Assembly (NCBI GenBank): GCA_035308365.1
Contig: DATGGU010000139.1
Coordinates: forward strand, 4,590 to 68,589
Direction of reading: 5' to 3'
Length of the DNA: 64,000 nucleotides
Origin: PALSA-505 sp035308365
Lineage (GTDB): Bacteria; Actinomycetota; Actinomycetes; Streptosporangiales; Streptosporangiaceae
Shown: piece after piece, positions 32,714 through 41,354 of the stretch
Position numbering within the stretch: position 1 is the stretch's first letter
Layout: the number at the start of each line of letters is the position of its first letter
Program-made: the position numbers and the translations under genes
The notes under the pieces: generated by a model
Database searches by the model: none
The model's input: only the letters and a program-made list of their open reading frames with translations
Told to the model about the DNA's origin: nothing

Positions 32714-35061
32714 TACCTCTCCTCTGTCTGTGATGCCGCGGAGTCGTGCTCTTCGGTTACTCGTGCTCCGTTACCGTCCGGCGTGCCCAGGGTGTCCGGC
32801 CGGTTCTCGTCGTGGGGGCTGTTGTCGCCGCCGGTATCGTCGTCGCGCTGCCAGCCGGTCCGGAACGAGGCCACGAAGGCCCGCGCCTCTTCCGGTGTGC
32901 GGTCGGGCAGCGGTACCGGCGCGGGGCTGAGCGCCGTCTCCGGGGCGTCCTGGGCAGAGGCGCTCGCCAGGTGCGGGGACAGGTTCGCCTGGCGCACACG
33001 GCGCGGCAGGCCCCGGTAGGTGCCCGCAGCGGACGACCGGGTGGGCTGCGACGGGCCACGGTCCCCCGGCATACCCGCGGCGGGTTCCGCCGGACCGCCA
33101 GGGGCCCCCGCGGTGAGCGATCCGCCGCGGGATGGCAGGCCGCCGGAGCCGAACGCTTGGCTCCGGTTCGGCAGGCCGCTGGAGCTGGGCGGGCCACCGC
33201 GCTGCGGCAGACCGCTCACGCTGGCCGGCGGGTCACCGCGCTGCGGCAGACCGCTCACGCTGGCCGGGGGGCTGCCCGCACCAGGTGACGGGCCACCCTG
33301 GGACAGCGGTCCGGCCATGCCTGCTGGCCGGACCGGATCCGGGGATTCGGCCGGAGTGCCGCGGCCTGAGCCGCCCAGCGTCGGCAGGTCGGGGAAGGCG
33401 GGGGAGTTGCCCATGGTCGGTGGCCCGGCGGCCGGCGGCTGCTGGCCGGCTGGCGCCTGGGCGCCGCCCCGGACCGGCAGGCCGGCCGGGCTCAGCGCAT
33501 CCGCGATGACCGGTGCGCTCCCCGGATCCGCCGGGCCGCCGCGGTCGCCTGGGCGCAGCGGGCTGTCCGGGTCGTGCGGGCCACCCGGGTCGCGATCGTG
33601 CGGGCCACCCGGATCGCGGTCGTGCGGGCCACCCGGATCGAACGAGGTGCCCAGGTCCAGTGATCTTCCCGCGCTGGCCGAAGCCGCCGTGCCGATCGGG
33701 CTGACCGTACCCAACGGGCCGGTGCTGTGCGGGCCGGGTGTGAGCTGGCTCAGCTCCGCCCGCTCGGTCGCTTCGTCCGGCGACGGCGACCAGGCCGCTG
33801 TCGTGCGGCCGGTCAGGACGAAGGCATCGCCGGATCGCGGCTCGGGCCCGGCGGGCCCGCCGGTCAGCTCGCCGGCGCTGTGCCGTATGTCCAGTCCCAG
33901 CTCGGCCGCTGGCGGGACGATGGTGTGCGGGATCAGCGCGACCGCCGTCGTGCCACCGTAGGGGGACGCGCTCAGCGTCACCCGGATGCCGTGCCGCGCG
34001 GCGAGCTTCGCCACCACGAACAGGCCGAGCCGGTCCGGGTCGGCGAGGGCGAAGTCGGGCGGGTTGGCCAGCTGGTGGTTGATCTGCCTGAGCAGGTCGC
34101 CCTGGATCCCCAGGCCCCGGTCTTCGATCTCGATGACGAAACCGTTGGCCACCCGTTCGGCCCGCACGTCGACCCGGGTGTCCGAGGGGGAGAACAGGGC
34201 CGCGTTCTCGACCAGCTCGGCCAGCAGGTGGATCAGGTCGGCGACGGCCGACCCGGTCACCGTGTCCTGGGTGCGGGTGACCACGCGGATCCGCTGGTAG
34301 TCCTCGACCTCGGCGGCCGCGCCGCGGATCACGTCGATGACCGGCACCGGCGCGCTCCAGGACCGGCCGGGGTTCGCGCCGGACAGAATGATCAGGTTTT
34401 CCGCGTGGCGGCGCATCCTGGTGGTGAGATGGTCGAGCAGGAACAGGTCCGCCAGCGCGGCCGGGTCGGCGGCCTTCCGTTCCAGGGCGTCGATCAGGCG
34501 TAGCTGGCGCTGCAGCAGCGACTGGTTCCGCCTGGCCAGGCTCACGAAGACCTGGGCGACGCCGTTGCGCAGGCTGGCCTCGTCGGATGCCGCCGCGATC
34601 GCGGTCTGCTGCAGGTCGGCGATGGCCGCCGCGGCGCGGGCGATCTCTGCCGTCCTCGGCCGCAGCCGGATCGTGCCCCGACCGGCCTCGGGGTCCGGGC
34701 CCTCGTTGCGCAGCCGCATCATGATCTGTGGCAGCTTCTCGTCGGCGAGCCGGCGGGCCGCGGTCTCAAGGCTGGAGATGTCGCGGGACACCCGCCCGGC
34801 GAACAGGCCCATCAAGACGACGGCCAGGATGAGGACGAGCAGCCCCCCGCCCGCGTACAGCGCCACCTGGGCGAGATGGGTATGGCTCCGCATGAGCAGG
34901 GCGTTGCGGACCGCCGAGCCGCCGGGAGCGACCAGTACGGCCACCGTCCACAGCGCTACCAGGCAGACGACCGGCACCGCCACCACAACGGTGAAGGAGG
35001 AGCGGATCGTGCGGCGCGCCTGGTAGGGCCGGTCCGGGCCTGGCGAGCTGGCTACGCCCAT
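32713..35061 (-). CDS. cvnA: Conservon sensor histidine kinase-like protein CvnA with short sensor loop
   Basis: A 782-residue membrane sensor. Two helices (about 23-45 and 67-90) enclose only a 20-residue extracytoplasmic loop, whereas many CvnA proteins carry a long nitrate-sensing domain there. A HAMP-like segment and a DHp-like region with FLLDHLTTRMRRHAENLIIL (about 207-226) precede the HATPase domain with LLAELVENAALFSPSDTRV, EIEDRGLGI and GLFVVAKLAARHGIRV. The last 380 residues are Pro/Gly/Ser-rich and unstructured, with repeats of DPGGPHDR and ASVSGLPQRG. CAGGAG precedes the ATG. Confidence 0.9.
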   Translation of the reverse strand: MGVASSPGPDRPYQARRTIRSSFTVVVAVPVVCLVALWTVAVLVAPGGSAVRNALLMRSHTHLAQVALYAGGGLLVLILAVVLMGLFAGRVSRDISSLETAARRLADEKLPQIMMRLRNEGPDPEAGRGTIRLRPRTAEIARAAAAIADLQQTAIAAASDEASLRNGVAQVFVSLARRNQSLLQRQLRLIDALERKAADPAALADLFLLDHLTTRMRRHAENLIILSGANPGRSWSAPVPVIDVIRGAAAEVEDYQRIRVVTRTQDTVTGSAVADLIHLLAELVENAALFSPSDTRVDVRAERVANGFVIEIEDRGLGIQGDLLRQINHQLANPPDFALADPDRLGLFVVAKLAARHGIRVTLSASPYGGTTAVALIPHTIVPPAAELGLDIRHSAGELTGGPAGPEPRSGDAFVLTGRTTAAWSPSPDEATERAELSQLTPGPHSTGPLGTVSPIGTAASASAGRSLDLGTSFDPGGPHDRDPGGPHDRDPGGPHDPDSPLRPGDRGGPADPGSAPVIADALSPAGLPVRGGAQAPAGQQPPAAGPPTMGNSPAFPDLPTLGGSGRGTPAESPDPVRPAGMAGPLSQGGPSPGAGSPPASVSGLPQRGDPPASVSGLPQRGGPPSSSGLPNRSQAFGSGGLPSRGGSLTAGAPGGPAEPAAGMPGDRGPSQPTRSSAAGTYRGLPRRVRQANLSPHLASASAQDAPETALSPAPVPLPDRTPEEARAFVASFRTGWQRDDDTGGDNSPHDENRPDTLGTPDGNGARVTEEHDSAASQTEER

Positions 35062-35415
35062 GAGGTCACTCCTGGATCACTGTGTAGGTGGAGTCCCGCC
35101 ATCTCCGGCGAACAGCCGGCCGCCGAAGGATAATCCTGCGGCATTTGACCGGTAATTGTCATCGAATTTCACAAAATGCCTGCCACCGGGTACGAAAAGG
35201 ATCTTGCCCGAGGTGCCCGTCAGGCGCCTGCAGGCCCCGGAGCTGCGGTAACCCGGGGTGATCCTCGCATACGGGACGAAATACCAGGTAGCGCTGATAG
35301 CGGAGAAACCCGGCGCGGGTCACGGGTTGCAGGTCAGCTACGGATCCCATGGATCAATTGCCAGGACTCTTGGCCATATCGTCCAGCGTGGCGCGGCGGG
35401 TCACATCCGGATCCG
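35062..35415. other. Intergenic region between cvnA and the NHL-repeat gene
   Basis: No convincing gene. A 63-codon frame exists on the minus strand (35159-35350) but lacks a ribosome site and coding-like composition. The cvnA promoter should lie near 35080-35160, where the sequence is locally A/T-richer. Nothing else was recognised. Confidence 0.5.
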
Positions 35416-37866
35416 CTAGCTGCCGGCCACCTGCCGGATGCGGTTGTTGCCGGTGTCGGCGGTCAGCAGGTCACCGGACGCATCCGCCGCCACCCCGCCG
35501 GGCAGGGCGAGCTGCGCGCTGGTGGCTGGTCCGCCGTCGCCTGAGTACCCGGCGGTGCCGGTGCCGGCCACGGTGTAGATGTCGCCGGCGGTCATGGTGA
35601 TGCCGTAGAAGGTGCCGGTGGTCTCGGCCACCACCCGGACCCGGTTGTTGTAGGTGTCGGCGATGACCAGGTTGCCCGAACTGCCCACCGCGACCGCGCC
35701 GAGAGACTGAAACTCGGCGCTGGTGGCTGGTCCGCCGTCGCCTGAGTAGCCGGGAGTGCCGGTGCCGGCCACGGTGTAGATGTCGCCGGCGGTCATGGTG
35801 ATGCCGTAGAAGGTGCCGGTGGTCTCGGCCACCACCCGGACCCGGTAGTCGTATGTGTCGGCGATGACCAGGTTGCCCGACTGGTCAACGGTCACAGAGG
35901 CTGGGGCTTCGAGCTGGGCGCTGCTGGCCGGGCCGCCGTCGCCCAGGGCCGTGCCGCCGCCTGCGACCGGGTAGATGTCGCCGGCGGTCATGGCGATGCC
36001 GTAGAAGGTGCCGGTGGTCTCGGCCACCACCCGGATCCGGTTGTTGCCGGTGTCGGCGATCACCAGGTTGCCCGAGCCGTCCACGGCCGCGTCCTGCGGC
36101 TCGCTGAGCGCGGCGCTGGTGGCGGCGCCGCCGTTGCCGGTGTATCCCTGGCTGCCGTTGCCCGCGACGGTGTAGATGTCGCCGCCGGTCATGGCCTGGC
36201 CGTAGTACGTGCCGGTGATCTTGGCGACCACCCGGATCCGGTTGTTGCCGGTGTCGGCGACGACGAGGTTGCCGGCGGCGTCCGCCGTCACCGAGTCCGG
36301 CCCGTTGAGTTCGGCACTCGGGCCGGGGCCACCGTCGCCGGAATAGCCCGCGGTGCCGTTGCCGGCCTCGTCGTAGATGTTCCCGGCGACCACCGCCCGG
36401 CCGTAGAACCTCTTGGCCCCGGCGGCCGGCGCGGCCAGCACCCGGTTGCCGGCGGTGTCCGCCACCATCGTGTCGCCCAGGTTGTCGATGGCCACGCCGG
36501 CCGGGGCGTTGAACTCGGCCGACGTGGCCGGGCCTGAGGCGCCGGAGAGCCGGTACTGGCCGGTCCCGGCGATCGTGTAGATGTCGCCGGCGGTCATGGC
36601 GATGCCGTAGAAGGTGCCGGTGGTCTCGGCCACCACCCGGACCCGGTAGTCGTTGGTGTCGGCGATGACCAGGTTCCCCGAGCCGTCGGCCGTGACCCCG
36701 CCGGGCACGTTGAGCTCGGCGCTGGTGGCCGGGCCGCCGTCGCCCAGGGTCGTGCCGCCACCCGCCACGGTGTAGATGTCGCCGGCGGTCATGGCGATGC
36801 CGTAGAAGGTGCCGGTGGCCTCGGCCACCACCCGGACCACGTTGTTCCCGGCGTCGGCGATGACCAGGTTGCCCGAGCCGTCCACGGTCACGCCTTCGGG
36901 GACGCTGACCTCGGCGCCGGTGGCCGGGCCGCCGTCGCCCGAGTGACCGGGGCTGCCGTTCCCGGCGACCGGGTAGATGTCGCCGGCGGTCATGGCGATG
37001 CCGTAGAAGGTGCCGGTGGTCTCGGCGACCACCCGGATCCGGTCGTTCTGGGTGTCGGCGATGACCAGGTTGCCGGAGTGGTCCACGGCCACGCTTTCCG
37101 GCTGGTTGAGCTCGGCGGTGGACGCCGGGCCGCCGTCGCCCAGGTAGCCGGCCTTGGCGTTCCCGGCCACGTGGTAGATCTTCCCGGCCGTCATCCCGAT
37201 GCCGTAGAACCGGCCGTTGCGGGCCGCCACCACCCGGATCTGGCTGTTGCCGGTGTCGGCGATGACCAGGTTGCCATGCGCGTCGACCGCCACTCCGTAC
37301 GGGTAGTCAAGGGTGGCCGAGGTCGCCGCGCCTCCGTTGCCCCCGTAACCCTGGGCGCCGGTCCCGGCCACGTTGTAGACATCGCCGGCGGTCATCGCCT
37401 GGCCGTAGAACGTGCCGGTGCTGGCCGCCGTGACCAGGACCCGGTTGCCTGCGGTGATCACCTGGTTGCCCGAGGCGTCCAGCGTGACGCTGGACGGGCT
37501 GAGGCTGGCCTGGGTGGCCGGGCCGCCGAGGCCGAGTGGGCCCACGTCACCGGTGCCGTCCGGCGTGGTCAGCGCGCCGGTGCCGGTGTTCACCTCGCGC
37601 ACCGCGTTGCCCAGGCGGTCCGCGATGTACAGGTTGCCGCCGTTGTAGACCACAGAGCGCGGGGTCACGGCGACGGCGGTGCCGGCCGCCGGCCCGCCCG
37701 GGCCGCCGGCCTCGGTCGAGATGACCCCTGCGACGGCGGGCTGGGTGCCGTGCCGGGTCCCCGCTTGTGCCACGCCGCCACCTCCGGCCATCACTCCCGC
37801 GGCCAGCGCCGTCACGGCCACCGCCCCGATTAGAGTGCCTGCCTGGCGAGCCCGCTCACCGGTCAC
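35416..37866 (-). CDS. Large secreted NHL-repeat beta-propeller protein, paralogue A
   Basis: An exported protein of 816 residues. The GTG at 37866, preceded by GGGGAAGG, gives a signal peptide (about 1-35: basic start, AGTLIGAVAVTALAAGVMAG, cleavage near AQA). The mature part is built from 12 NHL units of the type GNLVIADTGNNRIRVV, each followed by TGTFYGIAMTAGDIYTVAG and then GDGGPATSAEL. The period is 65-67 residues (195-201 bp), longer than a usual NHL blade, and several units are nearly identical as DNA. It likely folds into two propellers and binds protein or glycan outside the cell. No enzymatic motif is seen. Confidence 0.85.
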   Translation of the reverse strand: MTGERARQAGTLIGAVAVTALAAGVMAGGGGVAQAGTRHGTQPAVAGVISTEAGGPGGPAAGTAVAVTPRSVVYNGGNLYIADRLGNAVREVNTGTGALTTPDGTGDVGPLGLGGPATQASLSPSSVTLDASGNQVITAGNRVLVTAASTGTFYGQAMTAGDVYNVAGTGAQGYGGNGGAATSATLDYPYGVAVDAHGNLVIADTGNSQIRVVAARNGRFYGIGMTAGKIYHVAGNAKAGYLGDGGPASTAELNQPESVAVDHSGNLVIADTQNDRIRVVAETTGTFYGIAMTAGDIYPVAGNGSPGHSGDGGPATGAEVSVPEGVTVDGSGNLVIADAGNNVVRVVAEATGTFYGIAMTAGDIYTVAGGGTTLGDGGPATSAELNVPGGVTADGSGNLVIADTNDYRVRVVAETTGTFYGIAMTAGDIYTIAGTGQYRLSGASGPATSAEFNAPAGVAIDNLGDTMVADTAGNRVLAAPAAGAKRFYGRAVVAGNIYDEAGNGTAGYSGDGGPGPSAELNGPDSVTADAAGNLVVADTGNNRIRVVAKITGTYYGQAMTGGDIYTVAGNGSQGYTGNGGAATSAALSEPQDAAVDGSGNLVIADTGNNRIRVVAETTGTFYGIAMTAGDIYPVAGGGTALGDGGPASSAQLEAPASVTVDQSGNLVIADTYDYRVRVVAETTGTFYGITMTAGDIYTVAGTGTPGYSGDGGPATSAEFQSLGAVAVGSSGNLVIADTYNNRVRVVAETTGTFYGITMTAGDIYTVAGTGTAGYSGDGGPATSAQLALPGGVAADASGDLLTADTGNNRIRQVAGS

Positions 37867-38069
37867 GGCGCATCCTTCCCCTTGTCCTGGCCCAGCACCA
37901 GCTTGGAATTTCCCCCATGCGCGCAGCCCCCATCGCCGCCGCGCCAGAAACCCCGCCCGGGATAACATCGCACGTTTGCCCGTTATGCGCTACCGATGGG
38001 CACAAACTGACTACAGCGAAGGGCAGTGGGTGGCGTTCCACTGTCATGATCACCGCAGAAGGGGAGACG

Positions 38070-38765
38070 ATGACAAGCCCTCCGGGATTTCTGCCCTCCA
38101 AGCAGGGCTTTGCGTTCGTCAATAACTGGCCGTCGGAACCCGCCGTGGTGCTGCCCACACCGTTCGGCAAGATCGCCGTCGGCAACGCCTCGGCCGGGCT
38201 GTGCGGGGGCATGGTATTCGCCGCCCTCGACTACTGGTACGCGGGCACCCTCCCGCCGTCCCGGCAGCCCCCGCCGGATGACCCGCTGTACGGCTACCTG
38301 GTCCGCCGCCTGATCGACTCCTGGCACGTACCATCCGGCGTGGCCGAGTACTACTCGTGGATGAACCTGCCGGATGGCGACCGCGGGTTCGACGTCTTCG
38401 GCAGGCATGTTCTCACCCAGCGCGGCCTGGCCTGGCGGACGATCGAGAACCAGTGGCCGCAGATCGCCGCCGACCTCGGCCACGGCGTCCCGGTTCCGCT
38501 CGGCCTGGTGACGGTGGCTTCCGCGGCACCGGCCGACCTCGGCCTGAACCATCAGGTCCTGGCCTACGGCTACCAGGTGTCGGCGGCCGGCGTGACCGTC
38601 CGGGTGTACGACTCCAACAGCGGCCAGCGGGACGACGTCTACATCCAGTTCGACCCCGGCAACCCGGCCAAGCCAACGGCTTTCAATCACAACATCGCGA
38701 TATCCCGGCCGGTTCGTGGATTCTTCCGTACCGCATACACCAAGGCCACACCACCGCCGGGCTGA
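38070..38765 (+). CDS. Papain-like fold protein of unknown function
   Basis: A 231-residue protein conserved in actinomycetes but unnamed. It shows a possible Cys/His/Asp triad: Cys in SAGLCGGMVFAALDYWYAG (about 48), His in LGLNHQVLAYGYQVSA (about 164) and Asp in VRVYDSNSG (about 184), in the order of C39/papain-like cysteine peptidases. It ends ISRPVRGFFRTAYTK. There is no signal peptide. The ATG at 38070 follows AAGGGGAGACG, although the frame is open far upstream. It is divergent from NHL paralogue A. Peptidase activity is inference from the motif order. Confidence 0.72.
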   Translation: MTSPPGFLPSKQGFAFVNNWPSEPAVVLPTPFGKIAVGNASAGLCGGMVFAALDYWYAGTLPPSRQPPPDDPLYGYLVRRLIDSWHVPSGVAEYYSWMNLPDGDRGFDVFGRHVLTQRGLAWRTIENQWPQIAADLGHGVPVPLGLVTVASAAPADLGLNHQVLAYGYQVSAAGVTVRVYDSNSGQRDDVYIQFDPGNPAKPTAFNHNIAISRPVRGFFRTAYTKATPPPG

Positions 38766-38841
38766 CCCGGGCCGGCTTTCCCGCTGAACGCGCGGATTAC
38801 GCGCAGTCGCGCGCCTCGTGCAGAGCCGCGCGGCTGTGGAA

Positions 38842-39045
38842 ATGAGCCAGATCCGGGCGCGCCAGGAAGAGCGGATCGGCTACTGGCGGGACGAGGCCGA
38901 GCGAGCGAGAGCCATCGCCGCCCGGCTTTCCGAGCAGACCGCCGCCTGGGCGGCCGGCTGCCAGCAGGGCAGGGAAGACGTCCTGTCGATTGCCCGGGCC
39001 CTGGCCCGGCGCGGTATCCAGTCCGACGATCCAGCCGCACGCTGA
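38842..39045 (+). CDS. Small charged helical protein, unknown
   Basis: A 67-residue reading frame, MSQIRARQEERIGYWRDEAE onwards, rich in Arg, Ala, Glu and Gln with heptad spacing that suggests a coiled coil; ends RRGIQSDDPAAR. A GTG eight codons upstream (38818) is an alternative start. Third-position G+C is high on this strand, which favours it over the overlapping minus-strand frame 38797-39258. No clear ribosome site is present and I do not recognise a family, so it is tentative. Confidence 0.4.
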   Translation: MSQIRARQEERIGYWRDEAERARAIAARLSEQTAAWAAGCQQGREDVLSIARALARRGIQSDDPAAR

Positions 39046-39320
39046 AGCCTTCGCGCAGGCGCCCAAGGGGCTGGCGAGGGTGCCCACCGCGGCGCCGGCG
39101 GCCAGCAGTAGTCCGGTGCAATCGTCAAGGAGCTGGCTGCGGCTGGTGCTGCCGGGGTCCCGCATCCAGGCGGTGAGGATCTCGGCGAAACCGCCGGTCG
39201 CTGGCCGGCGGGACGATGCGGCCAGGGCCGGGCTGGCCAGCGCCGGGGTGAGGATCACCCGGCCTTACGCGGGTTACTTATCCTGCTCACAGGTGCTGAC
39301 AGATACCGGGAGGTGCCATC
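39046..39320. other. Short intergenic stretch with an ambiguous minus-strand frame
   Basis: A minus-strand frame opens with GTG 39258 (VILTPALASPALAASSRRPA) and has very high third-position G+C up to about 39050, but it then runs antisense through the small gene at 38842. A truncated gene here is possible. The ribosome site GGGAGGTG at the right end belongs to the oxygenase gene. Confidence 0.35.
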
Positions 39321-40277
39321 ATGGCCGTACCCGCCAGCTCAGCGGCCCGCAGCCGGCAGCGAGTGGAGCCGGTGCCATTCGGCCCCGGCTCGCTGCTCTG
39401 GGATCTGGCCGGAGACCGCCGCAGCACGCTCGTCTTCCTGATGCCAACCCTGATGCAGGCGATGCACCCGGTCATCGGAGATGCGCTGACCCGCAGGCCG
39501 GTCGGCATCACCGATCCCTGGGGCCGGCTGACCCGCTCCCTTGACTCGATTCACCTATGGATCTATGGCGGCGACGAGGCCATCGCCGAGGGGCGCCGCC
39601 TGATCGAGTTGCACAAGCCGGTCAAGGGCCGGGACATCACCGGCCGGGATCGCTCGGCGCTCAGCCCGGAGGTCTGGGCGTGGGTGGTGCTGTCGGCCTA
39701 TCCCGCCTATCTGACCCTGTGTGAGGTGTTCGGCGAGCCGCTCAGCCCGGCCGGCCGGCAGCGCCTCTACAGCGAGATCCAGAATCTCGCCCGCATCCTT
39801 GGCGTCCGCGACCGGCATATCCCACCCACCACCGAGGACTTCTGGGCGTACTACCACGAGATGATCGCCACCCGCCTGGTTGACCACCCCTACGTCCACC
39901 GGGTCCTGGCGGCCGGCCGCGCCACCCCGGCCCCACCCGGCCTGCGCCGGGCCCTGCACCCGCTGTGGCGGGTTGCCTGGCCTCCGCTCGGACGGCTCGG
40001 TGTCTGGATCACCCACGGCACCTTTCCGCCCGAGGTCCGCGACATCCTCGGCATCAGCTGGAGCGCCCGCGACCAGTACGGTCTGTACCTGCTGGGCCAG
40101 GCCGTCCGGTACGCCTTCCGCTGCGCGCCCGAGGCTGTCCGCTATCCCGCCACCCCCCGGCTGGCCCGCCGCCTCGCCCACGCCCAGGCTACCGGCCGGC
40201 CCACCACTGCCTTGCACAGCCAGTTCGCCGCCCGGGTAGCCCGGCTGCACGCCCGCAACACCGAGATCCTCGCCTGA
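39321..40277 (+). CDS. MpaB-type oxygenase family protein (DUF2236)
   Basis: A 318-residue protein of the DUF2236/MpaB family, named for the latex-clearing-protein and mycophenolic-acid oxygenase type of b-heme enzymes. Features: PFGPGSLLWDLAGDRRSTLVF (about 20-40), LMQAMHPVIGDALTR (conserved QxxHP), then AEGRRLIELHKPVKGRD, ALSPEVWAWVVLSAYP (about 114-129) and the helix TTEDFWAYYHEMIATRL. The exact substrate and heme ligands cannot be fixed here. GGGAGGTG precedes the ATG. It is followed by the second F420-type gene on the same strand 93 bp later. Confidence 0.85.
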   Translation: MAVPASSAARSRQRVEPVPFGPGSLLWDLAGDRRSTLVFLMPTLMQAMHPVIGDALTRRPVGITDPWGRLTRSLDSIHLWIYGGDEAIAEGRRLIELHKPVKGRDITGRDRSALSPEVWAWVVLSAYPAYLTLCEVFGEPLSPAGRQRLYSEIQNLARILGVRDRHIPPTTEDFWAYYHEMIATRLVDHPYVHRVLAAGRATPAPPGLRRALHPLWRVAWPPLGRLGVWITHGTFPPEVRDILGISWSARDQYGLYLLGQAVRYAFRCAPEAVRYPATPRLARRLAHAQATGRPTTALHSQFAARVARLHARNTEILA

Positions 40278-40370
40278 CTTCGGGGCTGCTCTGCCCTGCC
40301 GGGAAGGTGGACGACGGCCGCGGACAACGGCGATGCCGGCGGCAGTCAGCCATGCGGTAGACAGGTGGCC

Positions 40371-41240
40371 ATGAAGATTGGCGTGGTGTTTCCGCAGACG
40401 GAGATCGGCGCCGACGCCGGCGCCGTCCGGGCGTACGCGCAGCGGGTGGAGGAGCTTGGCTACGGGCACGTGCTGGCCTATGACCATGTGCTCGGCGCCG
40501 ACCCGGCCGTGCACGTGGGCTGGAGTGGGCCCTACGACGTGCGGACGACCTTTCACGAGCCGCTCGTGCTGTTCGGGTATCTGGCCGCGCTGACCTCACT
40601 GGAGCTGGTGACCGGCATCATCATCTTGCCGCAGCGGCAGACCGCGCTGGTCGCCAAGCAGGCCGCCGAGGTGGATCTGCTGACCGGGGGAAGGTTCCGG
40701 CTGGGGATCGGCCTGGGCTGGAACGCGGTGGAGTACGAGGCGCTGGGCAAGAACTTCGCCGACCGGGGCGCCCGGATGCCGGAGCAGGTCGCGCTGCTGC
40801 GCCGGCTGTGGACCGAGCCGGTGGTCAGCTTCGAGGGCCGTCATGAGCGGGTCACCGGAGCGGGGCTGGCGCCGATGCCGGTCCAGCGGCCGATACCACT
40901 GTGGTTCGGCGCCCAGTCCGAGCGCGCCTATGTGCGGGCCGGCCAGCTCGGCGACGGCTGGTTCCCGCAGGTGCCGCCCGGGCCGCGGCTGGAGGAAGCC
41001 CGGGCCGTGGTTGACCGCGCGGCCGCCGAGGCCGGCCGCGATCCGGCGGCACTCGGCATGGAGGGCCGGGTGAGCTGGAGCGAGGGCGGTGTGGAGAAGC
41101 TGGCCCGCCACGTGCAGCGGTGGCGTGACGCCGGTGCCACTCACCTGTCGGTCAACACGATGCGCGCCGGGTTCACCTCGGTCGACGGCCACCTGGCCGC
41201 GCTGGAGTCCACCGCCGAGGCGCTCGGCCTGCCCTCTTGA
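40371..41240 (+). CDS. LLM-class oxidoreductase, probably F420-dependent, second copy type
   Basis: A 289-residue luciferase-like barrel protein: starts MKIGVVFPQTEIGADAGAVR, then YGHVLAYDHVLGADP, TGIIILPQRQTALVAKQAAEVDLLTGGRFRLGIGLGW (about 84-120, the F420/FMN-binding region of this family) and GAQSERAYVRAGQLGDGWFP. It belongs to a different LLM branch than the gene at 4936. The ATG at 40371 is favoured over a GTG two codons earlier because the barrel starts with MKIG. The substrate is unknown. Confidence 0.88.
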   Translation: MKIGVVFPQTEIGADAGAVRAYAQRVEELGYGHVLAYDHVLGADPAVHVGWSGPYDVRTTFHEPLVLFGYLAALTSLELVTGIIILPQRQTALVAKQAAEVDLLTGGRFRLGIGLGWNAVEYEALGKNFADRGARMPEQVALLRRLWTEPVVSFEGRHERVTGAGLAPMPVQRPIPLWFGAQSERAYVRAGQLGDGWFPQVPPGPRLEEARAVVDRAAAEAGRDPAALGMEGRVSWSEGGVEKLARHVQRWRDAGATHLSVNTMRAGFTSVDGHLAALESTAEALGLPS

Positions 41241-41277
41241 CGCCGGCCCGGGTCGGCGCGCAGTCTGTCTACGTGCG

Positions 41278-41292
41278 GGTAATCCATTTACC
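41278..41292. promoter_or_regulatory. Inverted repeat upstream of NHL paralogue B
   Basis: GGTAATCCATTTACC (41278-41292), arms GGTAA and TTACC around a 5 bp centre, lies 62 bp before the NHL gene start. It is a possible operator; no similar site was seen before paralogue A. Confidence 0.35.
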
Positions 41293-41354
41293 GGCACATC
41301 AGAGTACGGCTGCCCGCTTCCGGCCGGTGATCACGGACAGGCAGGAAGGCAACC

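Noticed and set aside
35159..35350. 63-codon minus-strand frame upstream of cvnA
   Set aside because: No ribosome site, no family, composition not coding-like.
39555..40556. 333-codon minus-strand frame opposite the MpaB-type gene
   Set aside because: Antisense shadow; DUF2236 features on the plus strand are convincing.
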